From: Peribacillus glennii
GTDB lineage: Bacteria; Bacillota; Bacilli; Bacillales; DSM-1321
Direction: 5' to 3'
Assembly (NCBI RefSeq): GCF_003429105.1
Contig: NZ_QVTD01000003.1
Span: 620,001-684,000 of the forward strand
DNA length: 64,000 nt
Within the stretch, counting starts at the first letter, position 1, and every line of letters starts with the position of its first letter. Shown piece by piece: positions 26,449 through 35,870 of this stretch. Below the pieces are notes generated by a model, which ran no database searches, was not told where the DNA came from, and saw nothing but the letters and a program-made list of their open reading frames with translations. Both the position numbers and the translations under genes were made by a program.

Positions 26449-28125
26449 TCATTGGTACTTTTGTCTACTATTGCTTTGAATTTCCATGAGAGATTTCATA
26501 AGCAGTGTTTCTTTTCCAAAGTAGTTAGAAACAGATTCATAGATTGCGAATAAATCATCATATTCTTTCATATTTTCAGAAATCGGCAGATAAACGTCAC
26601 TCTTATAGTGAATCATCTTATTAATGGCTTCTTGTACCGAATCCCACCCACCAGTTTCTGCGCCTGCTGCAACCGCAGCCAAAACGGCTGAACCCATTGC
26701 ACTTGCGTGTGGGATCGTCACGACATGTACATTTTTTCCTGAAATATCTGCAAACATTTGCATTAATAATCGATTTTTCTCGGCCAATCCGCCGCCTGCA
26801 TAAAGTTCTTCAATGTTGATACCGCTTTCATTGAACGCTGTTAAAATTTTTCGTGTCCCAAAGGCAAGCGACTCCATTAATGCCCTGTAGATATGCTCTG
26901 GCTTCGTATTCAGCGTAAGGCCAATTAATGTCCCTGTTAAATTCGGATCTTTTAATAACCTATCGCCATTCCACCAGTCCAGTGCTATAACCCCGGTTTC
27001 ACCGATGCCCAACCTCGAAGCTTTTTCCTCCATTAGCTGGTATATTGAGATCCCCCGGTTATCTGCTTCATCTTGGTACTCTTTCGGGATGCAGTTTTTC
27101 ATAAACCATGAAAATGTATCTCCGCCTGCACTTTGCCCGGCTTCATATGCATAATACCCAGGAATGATGCCGTCTTCGACCACTCCGCTAATGCCTGGTA
27201 CAAAAACCTCTTTTTCATCAATACACATATGGCATATTGAAGTTCCCATTGCCATGACCATTGTTCCCGGATTGCTGATTCCGGCTCCTAAAACTGCCGC
27301 GTGGGCATCAATGATTCCCGTCGCTACGGCAACCTTATCTGATAAGCCGAGTTCATCTGCTATTTCCTTCGATAAAAGACCTGCCCTGGACCCGATAGGC
27401 AAAATTTCGTTAGTCAGCTTTTCGTCAACCACATTTTCCATTTGCGGGTGAAGAGTTTTAAAAAAGTCACTCTTTGGGTAACCGGTACGTTTGCTCCAGC
27501 TTCCTTTATATCCGGCCATGCAAGAGCTGCGATTTTCCTTGCCGGTCAGCTGCATGACGATCCAGTCGCCTGCTTCTATAAATCTATCAGCTGCATTGTA
27601 TATTTCAGTTGCTTCATTTAAGACTTGTAAAATCTTAGGAAACATCCATTCCTCTGAAATTTCACCGCCATATCTTTTAATGAAAGGCTCATTATTATTG
27701 TATGCGGTTTCATTAATCAGTTTAGCTTCCTTATAAGCTGCATGATGCTTCCAAAGCTTTACCCAACTATGTGGGTTTTCTTTGAATTCTTCACGGAAAC
27801 AAAGAGGTTCCCCATTTTGCTTGATGGGCAGTATCGTGCTGGCGGTAAAATCGATTCCAATTCCGATGACCTGTTCCCGTTCTACATCTGCCGCCAATAG
27901 ACAACCTTTTATACATGCTTTTAAACTATGTAAATAATCGCGCGGGTCTTGTAAAGCCCAACCCTTTTTCAGCGCTATATCAGTATCAGGCAAGCAATCA
28001 GTGATCACACCATGAGGGTAAGGATTGACAGATGATGCAACCATTTCCCCGTTTGACGCATTTACTAAAATTGCCCTTGCAGATTCGGTTCCAAAATCGA
28101 TTCCAAAAACAAATTTAGTTTCCAT
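26449..28125 (-). CDS. FGGY-family carbohydrate kinase, ribulokinase-like
   Basis: A 558-residue FGGY kinase. The phosphate loop VFGIDFGTESARAIL and the segment GIGIDFTASTILP match AraB-type ribulokinases. AGGGLAEKNRLLMQ and the adenosine-side GSAVLAAVAAG are in the C-terminal domain. AraB normally works with araA and araD, neither of which is here; instead an Rpe/AlsE-like epimerase follows directly. First gene of the operon. The ATG at 28125 follows AAGGAG, and a promoter lies only 27 bases farther upstream. Confidence 0.85.
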   Translation of the reverse strand: METKFVFGIDFGTESARAILVNASNGEMVASSVNPYPHGVITDCLPDTDIALKKGWALQDPRDYLHSLKACIKGCLLAADVEREQVIGIGIDFTASTILPIKQNGEPLCFREEFKENPHSWVKLWKHHAAYKEAKLINETAYNNNEPFIKRYGGEISEEWMFPKILQVLNEATEIYNAADRFIEAGDWIVMQLTGKENRSSCMAGYKGSWSKRTGYPKSDFFKTLHPQMENVVDEKLTNEILPIGSRAGLLSKEIADELGLSDKVAVATGIIDAHAAVLGAGISNPGTMVMAMGTSICHMCIDEKEVFVPGISGVVEDGIIPGYYAYEAGQSAGGDTFSWFMKNCIPKEYQDEADNRGISIYQLMEEKASRLGIGETGVIALDWWNGDRLLKDPNLTGTLIGLTLNTKPEHIYRALMESLAFGTRKILTAFNESGINIEELYAGGGLAEKNRLLMQMFADISGKNVHVVTIPHASAMGSAVLAAVAAGAETGGWDSVQEAINKMIHYKSDVYLPISENMKEYDDLFAIYESVSNYFGKETLLMKSLMEIQSNSRQKYQ

Positions 28126-28151
28126 TCCCTTCAACTCCTTGCTTGTTTTCA

Positions 28152-28180
28152 ATTATAAACGGACCTTTTTTGCTTTGCAA
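28152..28180 (-). promoter_or_regulatory. SigA-type promoter of the kinase/ABC operon
   Basis: TTGCAA (-35) and TATAAT (-10) on the minus strand are 17 bases apart. The predicted transcript would start about 20 bases before the kinase ATG. Confidence 0.7.
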
Positions 28181-28246
28181 CATAATTTTCTGGCTTTTCA
28201 AAAAAATACAAAGAAATATTTTTGTTTTATATGAATAGTTTGTGGT

Positions 28247-28260
28247 TGAAAGCGGTACCT
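28247..28260. promoter_or_regulatory. Possible cre site upstream of the kinase operon
   Basis: TGAAAGCGGTACCT matches 8 of 10 fixed cre positions, about 70 bases upstream of the -35. An AT-rich element, AATATTTTTGTTT (28215-28227), lies between the two and also occurs before rhaB. Confidence 0.4.
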
Positions 28261-28273
28261 ACATTTTTTCACA

Positions 28274-28304
28274 CAAAAAAACACACAGAATGTATTTCTG
28301 TGCG
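28274..28304 (-). terminator. Terminator of the DeoR regulator gene
   Basis: ACACAGAA / TTCTGTG-type stem followed on the minus strand by seven T, three bases after the regulator stop. It separates the regulator from the kinase operon. Confidence 0.85.
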
Positions 28305-28306
28305 TT

Positions 28307-29098
28307 TTATTGATCCGCTACTATTGTGTTGATACCCGTGTTGCGAATCGTGCTTAATTCGTTTACTGCCATTTTGTTATCGGTAATTAAATAATCTACC
28401 TTATTGAGGTTTACTAGTTTTATCAGCGATTTTTGTCCGTATTTGCTATGGTCCGCCAGCAAGTACAATTGTTCGGAAATGGAAAGGAACTTTTTCTTTA
28501 TCTGCGCTTGTTGCTCATGAACTTCACTGATCCCTCGCTTTACATCAAATCCCATGCAGGAGAAGAAAAATTTATCTACATGATAGTCCTCAATCACCTT
28601 TTCGGTCGATACCCCGACAAACGACATTGAATCTTCCAATAAATATCCGCCCACCGTAATCACTGTAACGGAAGGATATTTGGCAAGCTCAAGTGTAACG
28701 CCTATCGAGTTTGTGATGACGGTAATCTCTTTATCTGTAAGATACCTAGTCATCTGTAAAGCAGTTGTGCTGGCATCGAGGGCGATTATGTCTCCATCCT
28801 CAACCAAAGAAGCTGCTTTATAAGCAATGACCTGTTTTTCTTTAATGTTAACCGACTGCCGTTTTAAGACGGGAATTTCAGTTGCGTTCTTTTTAACAGT
28901 AATGGCCCCTCCGTGTATCCTTGTTAAAAAGCCTTCTTTTTCCAAGCGTTCCAAATCCCTTCGGATTGTCTCTTCCGTGACCTGGAACCGCTTGCTCATA
29001 TCAGAAACACGTATCGTCCCTAATTCATCCACGAGCCTAATTAAGCTTGCTTGCCTTTCATTGCCCACCCATGCAATATCCTGTGTGCTATTAATCAT
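28307..29098 (-). CDS. DeoR-family regulator of the kinase/ABC operon
   Basis: A roughly 263-residue DeoR/GlpR repressor. The N-terminal winged helix-turn-helix reads VSDMSKRFQVTEETIRRDLE. The DeoR_C sugar-phosphate sensor domain contains DASTTALQMTRYL and the TVGGYL strand. ATG 29098 follows GAGGT at usual spacing; GTG 29104 is an alternative. It probably responds to a phosphorylated sugar produced by the downstream kinases, and is transcribed separately. Confidence 0.88.
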   Translation of the reverse strand: MINSTQDIAWVGNERQASLIRLVDELGTIRVSDMSKRFQVTEETIRRDLERLEKEGFLTRIHGGAITVKKNATEIPVLKRQSVNIKEKQVIAYKAASLVEDGDIIALDASTTALQMTRYLTDKEITVITNSIGVTLELAKYPSVTVITVGGYLLEDSMSFVGVSTEKVIEDYHVDKFFFSCMGFDVKRGISEVHEQQAQIKKKFLSISEQLYLLADHSKYGQKSLIKLVNLNKVDYLITDNKMAVNELSTIRNTGINTIVADQ

Positions 29099-29104
29099 GG
29101 TCAC

Positions 29105-29400
29105 GATACCTCATTTCTTCTTAATTTCCAAGAAAAACGTTTTAAAACCAATTATCTGATTGTTTATTTTTAATAATAACACAAATATAATCTTTGTTTT
29201 CAATATTATTTTTTTGTTTAAAGCAAAATGTTTTTCTCAAGCATGTGGAAAACACTTTTGGTTTTCTTTTAAAAAAATGAAATCCAGAACGAAACTCACA
29301 GACAATTTAATTTTGTTAAAGGAAAATCCACAATCCATTTTACCTTTTTCACAGTCCTGCAACAATGTTTAAGCTTTTCCCTATTGATTTTTGAATTATA
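29105..29400. promoter_or_regulatory. Promoter region of the DeoR regulator
   Basis: Very AT-rich, about 300 bases. It contains AATATTATTTTTTTGTTT (29202-29219), a gapped version of the motif shared by the kinase and rhaB promoters. No gene is visible in it. Confidence 0.4.
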
Positions 29401-29445
29401 AAAAACCCTTTACTTCGTTCTTTTAAAAAAGAGTGAAGTAAAAGG
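29401..29445 (-). terminator. Terminator of the rhaBA operon
   Basis: CCTTTTACTTC / GAAGTAAAGG stem with a T run, 28 bases after the rhaA stop. Confidence 0.85.
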
Positions 29446-29472
29446 CTAAAATCTTTAGTAATTTATAATGTC

Positions 29473-30732
29473 TCAGCTTCTTTTTGACAGGACATTATCT
29501 TCATATTGTTTGACGTGCTCCAGCCACTCTTCTCGAACAGGTACACCTTGGATGGCACAATAATAATCCCACACCGCACCAAATGGATAAGACTTGAATT
29601 CCTCTCTCAATGCCAGCCTTGTTGTAAGGTCACCTGAGATTTCGATTCCCTTTAATTTTTCGACAGGCTCCAAAAACGCACGCAGCAGTGCTTTCATGGT
29701 ATTTCTTGCACCAATCACCCACGCTGCTACACGATTGATGCTTGCGTCGAAGAAATCAAGTCCTATATGAGTTTTTTCCAGCAGGTTATGTGTAACTAAT
29801 TCCCGGGCTATTTCCAATAATTCATCATCCAGAGTTACTACATGGTCACTATCCCACCTGACAGGACGGCTGACATGCAACAGCATCCCTTCACTGAATA
29901 AAGAAATGGATGACAGCTTATTTGACACTGTTTCTGTCGGATGGAAATGGCCTACATCTATTCCAATTAGCTTTTGCCGGGTTATCCCATAACCCATGTA
30001 AAATTCATGGGATCCAACCACGTAGCTTTCCGACCCAATGCCGAACAATTTACTTTCCACCGCATCCAGGTTATAGGCGGGGTCAATCTGTTCTTTATAA
30101 ATTTCATCCAATGATTCTTCCAATCTCTTTCTCGGAGACAGGCGGTCTACAGGAGTATCTTTATACCCATCTGGAATCCAGATATTAGTCACGCATGGCT
30201 GTCCGGTCTCTTTTCCGAAATACGCCCCTACTTTCCGGGCACGTTTACAATGATCAATCCAAAAATCGCGGATTTGTTTATTTGGATGGCTTAAGGTAAA
30301 TCCGTCACTTGAATTAGGGTGTGAAAAACAGGTTGGGTTAAAATCCAATCCAAGATTATTTTCCTTGGCCCAATCCACCCATTTTGAAAAATGCCGGGGT
30401 TCGATTTCATTAAGGTCAATTTGCTCTTCTGTATCCGCATAAATGGCATGGAGGTTTAATTTGTGCTTGCCCGGTATTAAGGAGAATGCTTTTTCAAGAT
30501 CTTGGCGCAGTTCTTCCGGGGTCCTTGCAGCACCGGGGTAATTGCCGGTAACGGAAATACCTCCTGTCAGCTCATGTCCGGCATTCAAAAATCCCCGAAT
30601 ATCATCCCCCTGCCAGCAATGCAGTGAAATCTTTATTTCCTTAAGCTGTTCGATCACCTTGTCTGTATCTATCCCATGTGTGGCATATAACGGCTTTGCC
30701 GCTTCGTAATTGCGTTCAGTTTGTGCATTCAT
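29473..30732 (-). CDS. rhaA: L-rhamnose isomerase
   Basis: A 419-residue cytoplasmic isomerase converting L-rhamnose to L-rhamnulose. The sequence [13 protein letters not shown] near residue 36, followed by [10 protein letters not shown], is the hallmark of RhaA. Metal ligands are expected in [23 protein letters not shown] and [13 protein letters not shown]. Length is normal for the family. Its ATG has AAGGAGGC and overlaps the rhaB stop by 17 bases. In B. subtilis a mutarotase gene (rhaM) separates the two; here it is missing. Confidence 0.95.
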   Translation of the reverse strand: MNAQTERNYEAAKPLYATHGIDTDKVIEQLKEIKISLHCWQGDDIRGFLNAGHELTGGISVTGNYPGAARTPEELRQDLEKAFSLIPGKHKLNLHAIYADTEEQIDLNEIEPRHFSKWVDWAKENNLGLDFNPTCFSHPNSSDGFTLSHPNKQIRDFWIDHCKRARKVGAYFGKETGQPCVTNIWIPDGYKDTPVDRLSPRKRLEESLDEIYKEQIDPAYNLDAVESKLFGIGSESYVVGSHEFYMGYGITRQKLIGIDVGHFHPTETVSNKLSSISLFSEGMLLHVSRPVRWDSDHVVTLDDELLEIARELVTHNLLEKTHIGLDFFDASINRVAAWVIGARNTMKALLRAFLEPVEKLKGIEISGDLTTRLALREEFKSYPFGAVWDYYCAIQGVPVREEWLEHVKQYEDNVLSKRS

Positions 30733-32173
30733 AAGAAACTGCCTCCTTATATTTTTGAATGATTGCGGTTCGATCTATTTCTTTTGGTGTATACTGCTTT
30801 ATTTCAAATGATTCCATGACCAGCCGACGGGCATCTTCTAAATTGTCCACTTCTTTTGCTGCAATCATTTGCATAAGCAGATTTCCGATTGCTGTTGCTT
30901 CAATTGGGCCTGCATAAACAACCTTTCCGCTTACATCCGCCGTTAGCTGATTAAGATGCTCGTTGTTTGCTCCGCCGCCAACTATATGTACCCTGCTTAT
31001 TTGTTGGCCTGTGATCTGTTCCAGCTCATCAAGAGCAATGGCATAAATAATTGCGAGATTCGTATAAATACAATTAGCTAGTTCACCGGCGCTTTCTGGT
31101 GCTATTTGGTTTGTTTCTTTGCAAAATCCTTGAATTTCTTGAATCATGTCGAGTGGATTGAGGAACCGATCGTGATTGAAATTTACAAATTGTCGAAAAT
31201 CGTTAATTTTTTTTGCTTCTTCAACAAACTGTCCAAAATTGTAATCTCTGTTCAGTTTTTTTCTGACTTCCTGCAAAACCCACATTCCCATAATGTTTTT
31301 TAAGAAGCGGAATGTTTTGAAGGCACCCCATTCATTCGTATAATTGTTTTCCAATGCCAATTCGTTAATAATGGGTGAACCGCTTTCAATTCCTAATAAT
31401 GACCAGGTCCCGCTGCTAATATAGGCCCAGCCCTCACCAGCACCAGGTGTTCCAATGATCGCTGATGCTGTATCATGGGTTGCTACAGTGATGACTTTGC
31501 AATTTGGCAGGTTGTAGGAGGCGAATCGTTCCATTGCCAACGGGCCCAGCTCTGTGCCAGGTTGTACCAAGTCTTCAAACTGCTCTTTTTTGACCGAAAT
31601 CAACTCAAGCAGTTCTTCATCAAATTGTCCGTATCTTGGGTTTAACAATTGCATGGTAGAAGCATTCGTCATCTCTGTAGCTCCCACGCCTGTCAAACAA
31701 TACCCTAAATAGTCAGGCACCAATAAGATTTTGCTTGTTCTTTCTAACTGTTTTTTATCTTCCTCATATAGTTGATAAATGGTATTGAAGGGTAAAAACT
31801 GAATCCCTGTTTTGTGATAGATATCTTCTTTTGAAATAATCTTTGTCAGCTTCTGAATCGTCTTTTCTGTCCGTTTATCGCGATAAGCGACAACCTCTTG
31901 TAACCGCTTACCATCATGATCCAATAAAACATAGTCTATTGCCCATGTATCGATGCCTAGCGTGCAATCATCATACCCCATCGATTTTACTTTTTCTAAC
32001 CCCTTAAGAATCTCATTTAATAGATGGTCAATATCCCAATAACATGTACCTGCTTGTATGGTAAAGCCATTTGCAAATCGGTGTATTTCTTTCATCTGCA
32101 GTTTTCCGTTTAGGATTTCTCCCAGAACCAAACGGCCGCTTGAAGCACCAATATCCGCTGCTACATATACCAA
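30716..32173 (-). CDS. rhaB: Rhamnulokinase
   Basis: A roughly 485-residue FGGY kinase phosphorylating L-rhamnulose. [14 protein letters not shown] is the typical N-terminal phosphate loop (Gly-Ala-Ser-Ser-Gly-Arg of RhaB), followed by [14 protein letters not shown]. The C-terminal [18 protein letters not shown] is also diagnostic. The TTG at 32173 is preferred because GGATGGGG lies five bases before it; a TTG at 32197 has no ribosome site. Overlaps rhaA. Confidence 0.93.
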   Translation of the reverse strand: MVYVAADIGASSGRLVLGEILNGKLQMKEIHRFANGFTIQAGTCYWDIDHLLNEILKGLEKVKSMGYDDCTLGIDTWAIDYVLLDHDGKRLQEVVAYRDKRTEKTIQKLTKIISKEDIYHKTGIQFLPFNTIYQLYEEDKKQLERTSKILLVPDYLGYCLTGVGATEMTNASTMQLLNPRYGQFDEELLELISVKKEQFEDLVQPGTELGPLAMERFASYNLPNCKVITVATHDTASAIIGTPGAGEGWAYISSGTWSLLGIESGSPIINELALENNYTNEWGAFKTFRFLKNIMGMWVLQEVRKKLNRDYNFGQFVEEAKKINDFRQFVNFNHDRFLNPLDMIQEIQGFCKETNQIAPESAGELANCIYTNLAIIYAIALDELEQITGQQISRVHIVGGGANNEHLNQLTADVSGKVVYAGPIEATAIGNLLMQMIAAKEVDNLEDARRLVMESFEIKQYTPKEIDRTAIIQKYKEAVSYECTN

Positions 32174-32216
32174 TTGAACCCCATCCCATCTCCCCAAATG
32201 TATTTAGATTAATGGT

Positions 32217-32297
32217 ATTATAAAAACACAGGTGAATCAACATAAAAAACAGCATATTTCCTTGGAATATTTTTGTTTCGTTGCGCTCGAAACAAAA
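32217..32297 (-). promoter_or_regulatory. rhaBA promoter with inverted-repeat operator
   Basis: A perfect TATAAT (32217-32222) lies 43 bases before the rhaB TTG. Upstream is a 10-bp perfect inverted repeat, TTTTGTTTCG-7-CGAAACAAAA (32271-32297), well suited to a dimeric regulator, probably RhaR. The left arm is part of AATATTTTTGTTT, which also occurs before the neighbouring kinase operon. The -35 is weak. Confidence 0.6.
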
Positions 32298-32306
32298 GAA
32301 TACCAA

Positions 32307-32335
32307 TAAAAAAAACCTCACGATAAGGTGAAGTT
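32307..32335 (-). terminator. Terminator of rhaR
   Basis: AACTTCAC / GTGAGGTT stem (one G-T pair) with eight T on the minus strand, about 75 bases after the rhaR stop. It separates rhaR from rhaBA. Confidence 0.8.
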
Positions 32336-32410
32336 ATTTTTCGTTTGATGATCAACTGAACAAAAGAAAACAAAATACCGCTCCGTTCCTTTATTAATCT
32401 GCGCCATAAT

Positions 32411-33175
32411 CTAGTAAGGAACGACCTCCACAATAACATTTCTTTCTTCAAGCTTCTTGATGGTTCCTTCTTCAGCCTGGAAATCAGTTATAATTTCTTG
32501 TATTTCATTTAGGGTAAAAATGTGAGAAAAGGCCCGAACTCCGAATTTGCTGGAGTCTATCATCATAATCGTTTGGTCGGATCGCTCAATCATTTTCTTT
32601 TTTAAGAGCGCATGCCATTCATTTGAGTCACTCAATCCATCATCTAAGTGGAGTCCCTTGCAAGATAGGAATGCTTTATTAACATGGTACATATCCAGGG
32701 ATCTCTCTGCCAGGGGCCCTACAAAAGACAGCGATTTAGGCTGAAGTCTCCCTCCCGTGGAGATGACTTCGATTTTTTCTTTTTTGCTGAGCTCCATGGA
32801 AACCGGCATCGAATAGGTGATGACGGTTATTGGTATATTAGGGAGGGCCTTTGCCATATACAACGCTGTTGTACTTGCATCAAGTATAATTCGGTCCCCG
32901 CTTTGAACCCGTTTAACGGCTTCCCCCGCTATTGCCTTTTTTGCCTTTACATTTGTAATTTCCCGCGTTGAAAAATGTACTTCAGAATCTACCTCTTTTA
33001 TGCTTACAGCGCCTCCGTGGCTTCGCTGTAGTTTTTTTTCTTTCTCAAGCTTTTCCAGGTCACGGCGGATTGTTTCCTCCGTTACGGAAAAAATTTCACT
33101 TAGTTCGGCAACCCGGACGCTGGAACGAGAATTAACCAACTCGACAATCTTTTGTTGCCTTTCAGCTACTAACAT
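32411..33175 (-). CDS. rhaR: DeoR-family rhamnose regulator
   Basis: A 254-residue DeoR/GlpR repressor. The winged helix is VAELSEIFSVTEETIRRDLE (residues about 18-37). The sensor domain has DASTTALYMAKAL and STGGRLQPKSLSFVG. Position between rhaEW and rhaBA is that of B. subtilis RhaR (YulB), which represses the rhamnose genes and is relieved by a rhamnose-pathway intermediate. ATG after AGGAAGG. Confidence 0.9.
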   Translation of the reverse strand: MLVAERQQKIVELVNSRSSVRVAELSEIFSVTEETIRRDLEKLEKEKKLQRSHGGAVSIKEVDSEVHFSTREITNVKAKKAIAGEAVKRVQSGDRIILDASTTALYMAKALPNIPITVITYSMPVSMELSKKEKIEVISTGGRLQPKSLSFVGPLAERSLDMYHVNKAFLSCKGLHLDDGLSDSNEWHALLKKKMIERSDQTIMMIDSSKFGVRAFSHIFTLNEIQEIITDFQAEEGTIKKLEERNVIVEVVPY

Positions 33176-33267
33176 GACAAACTTCCTTCCTAGATGGACA
33201 ATATAAAATTAAACATTGATACATTCAGTTTATCCAATTTCGGATTACAAAACAATCATACAGATTA

Positions 33268-33294
33268 ATAGGCGGAATATATCTTCCGCCTATT
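33268..33294. other. Stem-loop between rhaEW and rhaR
   Basis: AATAGGCGGAA / TTCCGCCTATT, an 11-bp perfect stem with a six-base loop. There is no proper T run on the minus strand, so it may be a weak terminator or an mRNA processing/stabilising hairpin in the rha transcript. Confidence 0.55.
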
Positions 33295-33359
33295 TCTATT
33301 TAATGCCGTATTGTCTTGTGTATCATTTCGGGAAAGCCTGCAGAAACCTAATGATCCCT

Positions 33360-35429
33360 TTATCTAGTAAACGCTGCTGGTACCCCGCCATCCACGGTTA
33401 ACATGCAGCCCGTTGTTTTTTCCGCCTTGGATGAAGCAAAGAATGCAATGGATTCCGCAATATCACTAGGGTAAATGTTTACAAGAAGCGTAGTACGTTT
33501 ACGATAGTGTTCTTCCAATTGGTCCGGATGAATTCCGTATGCGGCAGCACGGTCTTCACGCCATCTTGACCCCCAAATGGCTGAACCTTGAAGAACTGCA
33601 TCCGGAAGGACGGAGTTTACGCGAATTCCATACTCGCCGCCTTCTGCAGCAATGCATCTTGCCAGGTGTGTTTCAAGAGCTTTAACAGAGCTATAGGCAG
33701 CCGCATTTTTCCCGGCATAAACAGAATTTTTAGAGCCCACAAACACCATGTTTCCGCCAATTCCCTGTGTCTTCATTTGCTTGAACGCTTCGCGGGCAAC
33801 AAGAAAATAACCTGTACCTAATACGTTCATATTTAAATTCCACTCATCCAGCGTTGTTTCATCAATCGGGTTGGAGGTTGCAAGTCCTGCATTATTAATA
33901 ATAATGTCCACTCCGCCATAAAACAGGGCTGTTTGGTCGAATGCAGCCTGGACTTGTTCTTCTTTTGTAACGTCCATTTTCATCGCTATGGCACGGTTTT
34001 CACCAAATTGTCCGTTTATTTCAGCAGCTACTTTTTCTGCGCCCTCAATATTCAGGTCCGCAAGTACAACATGGGCACCTTCAGATACAAGCCGGTTTGC
34101 GGTTGCACTGCCGATTCCACCTGCACCGCCTGTTATAAATGCTACTTTTCTGGAGAACTCTGCCTCAGCCGGAGCTAGGGATAGTTTATATAATTCTAAA
34201 GGCCAGTATTCTACATTGTATGATTCGTTTTCACTTAGGGAAACAAATTTACCTAGGCTTGTAGAACCCTTCATGACAGCGATTGCACGATGGTATAATG
34301 CCCCGCTCACTCTTGAATTTTTAACATCCTTGCCGGTGTTCACCATACCCACACCTGGAATGAGAATAACACGCGGTGCAGGTTCAGACATAATGTCGCC
34401 TTCATTTTTATTACGCTCAAAATATTCTTTATAAGCCTCTTTAAAGCTGGTAACTCCTTCATTAACACTCGCAATTAAAGCGTTAGCATCCTTTGTTTGC
34501 GGATCCCAATTAATATATAGGGGAACCATTTTTGTATGGACTAGATGGTCCGGGCAAGCTGCACCGATTTGTGATAGTTCGGGTGCATTGTAGCTGTTAA
34601 CAAATTGCAGTACATCTTCACCGCGATCGTAAGTGAGTAACATTTTCCTCTCGTCGCTGACTGCCCCTCGGATTACCGGCATAACCCTAGCTAAAATTCT
34701 AGTAGCCTCGTCTTCAGTCAAAGTTTGATATTTTTGGCCGCCAAATACAGTAGTTTCATCTATTCTTTCATTAATATAATTTTCTGCTTCATTAATGATT
34801 TGAATCGTTTTTGCATAAGACTCTTCAGAAGTTTCTCCCCATGTGACAAGTCCATGCTTTTCCATTAACACCAGTTCCGCATTCGGGTTATTCAGTACAC
34901 CCTGGGCTATCATTTTTGAAAGGGTAAAGCCTGGACGTACGTATGGTACCCATACAAAACGGTTCCCAAATATTTCTTCAGCCAGCTGCTTTCCATTGTC
35001 TGCACAGCAAAGGCTGATGATGGCATCCGGATGTGTGTGATCCACATGCTTGAAAGGTAAAAATGCATGCAATAACGTTTCAATCGATGGTCTTGGATGC
35101 TTACTGTCAATCATACAGTGAGATAGATAGGCTACCATTTCTTCATCCGGCATTTGATTACGCTCAAATAAAGGGAGAATATCTTCTAAATTGAGGGCTG
35201 TAAAATTAGGCGCCTTCATCGTCGCTAAGTCAGAGCCGCTTCCTTTTACCCACATGACCTCAATATCCCTGCCGCGAAAATCCTTTTCGATCGTTTTCAC
35301 GGAAGTGTTGCCGCCACCCCAGTTACATACGGCACGATCCGACCCAATGAGATTTGAACGATAAACAAGTTCTTCTACCCCTTTTGTAACCTGTGAAGCG
35401 GTTATTGGATCCCAATGATTTTTTACCAT
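33360..35429 (-). CDS. rhaEW: Bifunctional rhamnulose-1-phosphate aldolase / lactaldehyde dehydrogenase
   Basis: A 689-residue two-domain enzyme. Residues about 1-400 are a class II aldolase/adducin domain (ANWGGGNTSVK-like segment CNWGGGNTSVK; zinc histidines in HAFLPFKHVDHTHPD). Residues about 430-689 are a short-chain dehydrogenase (FITGGAGGIGSATA; catalytic YSSVKA). Rhamnulose 1-phosphate is split to dihydroxyacetone phosphate and lactaldehyde, and the latter is oxidised. Same architecture and length as B. subtilis YuxG/RhaEW. First gene of the cluster. GGAGGG precedes the ATG. AT-rich upstream DNA with TTTGTTT repeats probably holds the operator. Confidence 0.95.
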   Translation of the reverse strand: MVKNHWDPITASQVTKGVEELVYRSNLIGSDRAVCNWGGGNTSVKTIEKDFRGRDIEVMWVKGSGSDLATMKAPNFTALNLEDILPLFERNQMPDEEMVAYLSHCMIDSKHPRPSIETLLHAFLPFKHVDHTHPDAIISLCCADNGKQLAEEIFGNRFVWVPYVRPGFTLSKMIAQGVLNNPNAELVLMEKHGLVTWGETSEESYAKTIQIINEAENYINERIDETTVFGGQKYQTLTEDEATRILARVMPVIRGAVSDERKMLLTYDRGEDVLQFVNSYNAPELSQIGAACPDHLVHTKMVPLYINWDPQTKDANALIASVNEGVTSFKEAYKEYFERNKNEGDIMSEPAPRVILIPGVGMVNTGKDVKNSRVSGALYHRAIAVMKGSTSLGKFVSLSENESYNVEYWPLELYKLSLAPAEAEFSRKVAFITGGAGGIGSATANRLVSEGAHVVLADLNIEGAEKVAAEINGQFGENRAIAMKMDVTKEEQVQAAFDQTALFYGGVDIIINNAGLATSNPIDETTLDEWNLNMNVLGTGYFLVAREAFKQMKTQGIGGNMVFVGSKNSVYAGKNAAAYSSVKALETHLARCIAAEGGEYGIRVNSVLPDAVLQGSAIWGSRWREDRAAAYGIHPDQLEEHYRKRTTLLVNIYPSDIAESIAFFASSKAEKTTGCMLTVDGGVPAAFTR

Positions 35430-35727
35430 CTCATACCCTCCGTTTGTTTTGTATTAATTTTGTTATTTTCTGTTTTTATTATAATATATGTTTGTTTATT
35501 TTTGAATATATAATTCTTTTATCTTTGGTTTTTTGAATTCTTGTAATTTATTCTGCAGGAGGTTGGGATTAACATTTAAAACCGCCAATCAGTAATTTTC
35601 AATTTAGCGAACCGCTTCTCCAAGGTCACTAAAACACTCCCTTTATTTTTAACCATTCAAATGCTTATAGTAGTTTTCAGTTGCTCTGGAGCTATCATTG
35701 AAATTTATTGCTACATTATAGAAAAAT
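35430..35727. promoter_or_regulatory. Promoter region of rhaEW
   Basis: Very AT-rich. It contains several TTTGTTT-type repeats between 35440 and 35505, including AATATATGTTTGTTT (35483-35497), loosely like the element before rhaB and the kinase operon. No gene; bases 35560-35727 show nothing distinctive. Confidence 0.4.
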
Positions 35728-35789
35728 AAACAAAAGGGGACTGTCCCATAAGCCGTGATTCGACTTATGGGACAGCCCCCTTGTTTTTT
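35728..35789 (-). terminator. Strong terminator after serA
   Basis: A long stem built from GGGGACTGTCCCATAAG and CTTATGGGACAGCCCC with T runs on both sides, 80 bases after the serA stop. Confidence 0.85.
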
Positions 35790-35870
35790 GAAGCTAGTAT
35801 ATGAGTTTGCCGTTATTTTAAAAGGCGCGCCGGAACCCCTTTATCACAACACCTGGCTTTCTTCCTATTA

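Noticed and set aside
20115..28125. LsrACDB-like set (binding protein, two permeases, double ATPase, FGGY kinase) as an autoinducer-2 uptake system
   Set aside because: The binding protein lacks the Asp-Gln pair used by LsrB, and lsrF/lsrG are absent. The kinase is AraB-like rather than LsrK-like, and an Rpe/AlsE-type epimerase is present instead.
34910..35110. Alternative minus-strand frame within rhaEW
   Set aside because: It is an out-of-frame shadow; the rhaEW frame is continuous and family-consistent across it.
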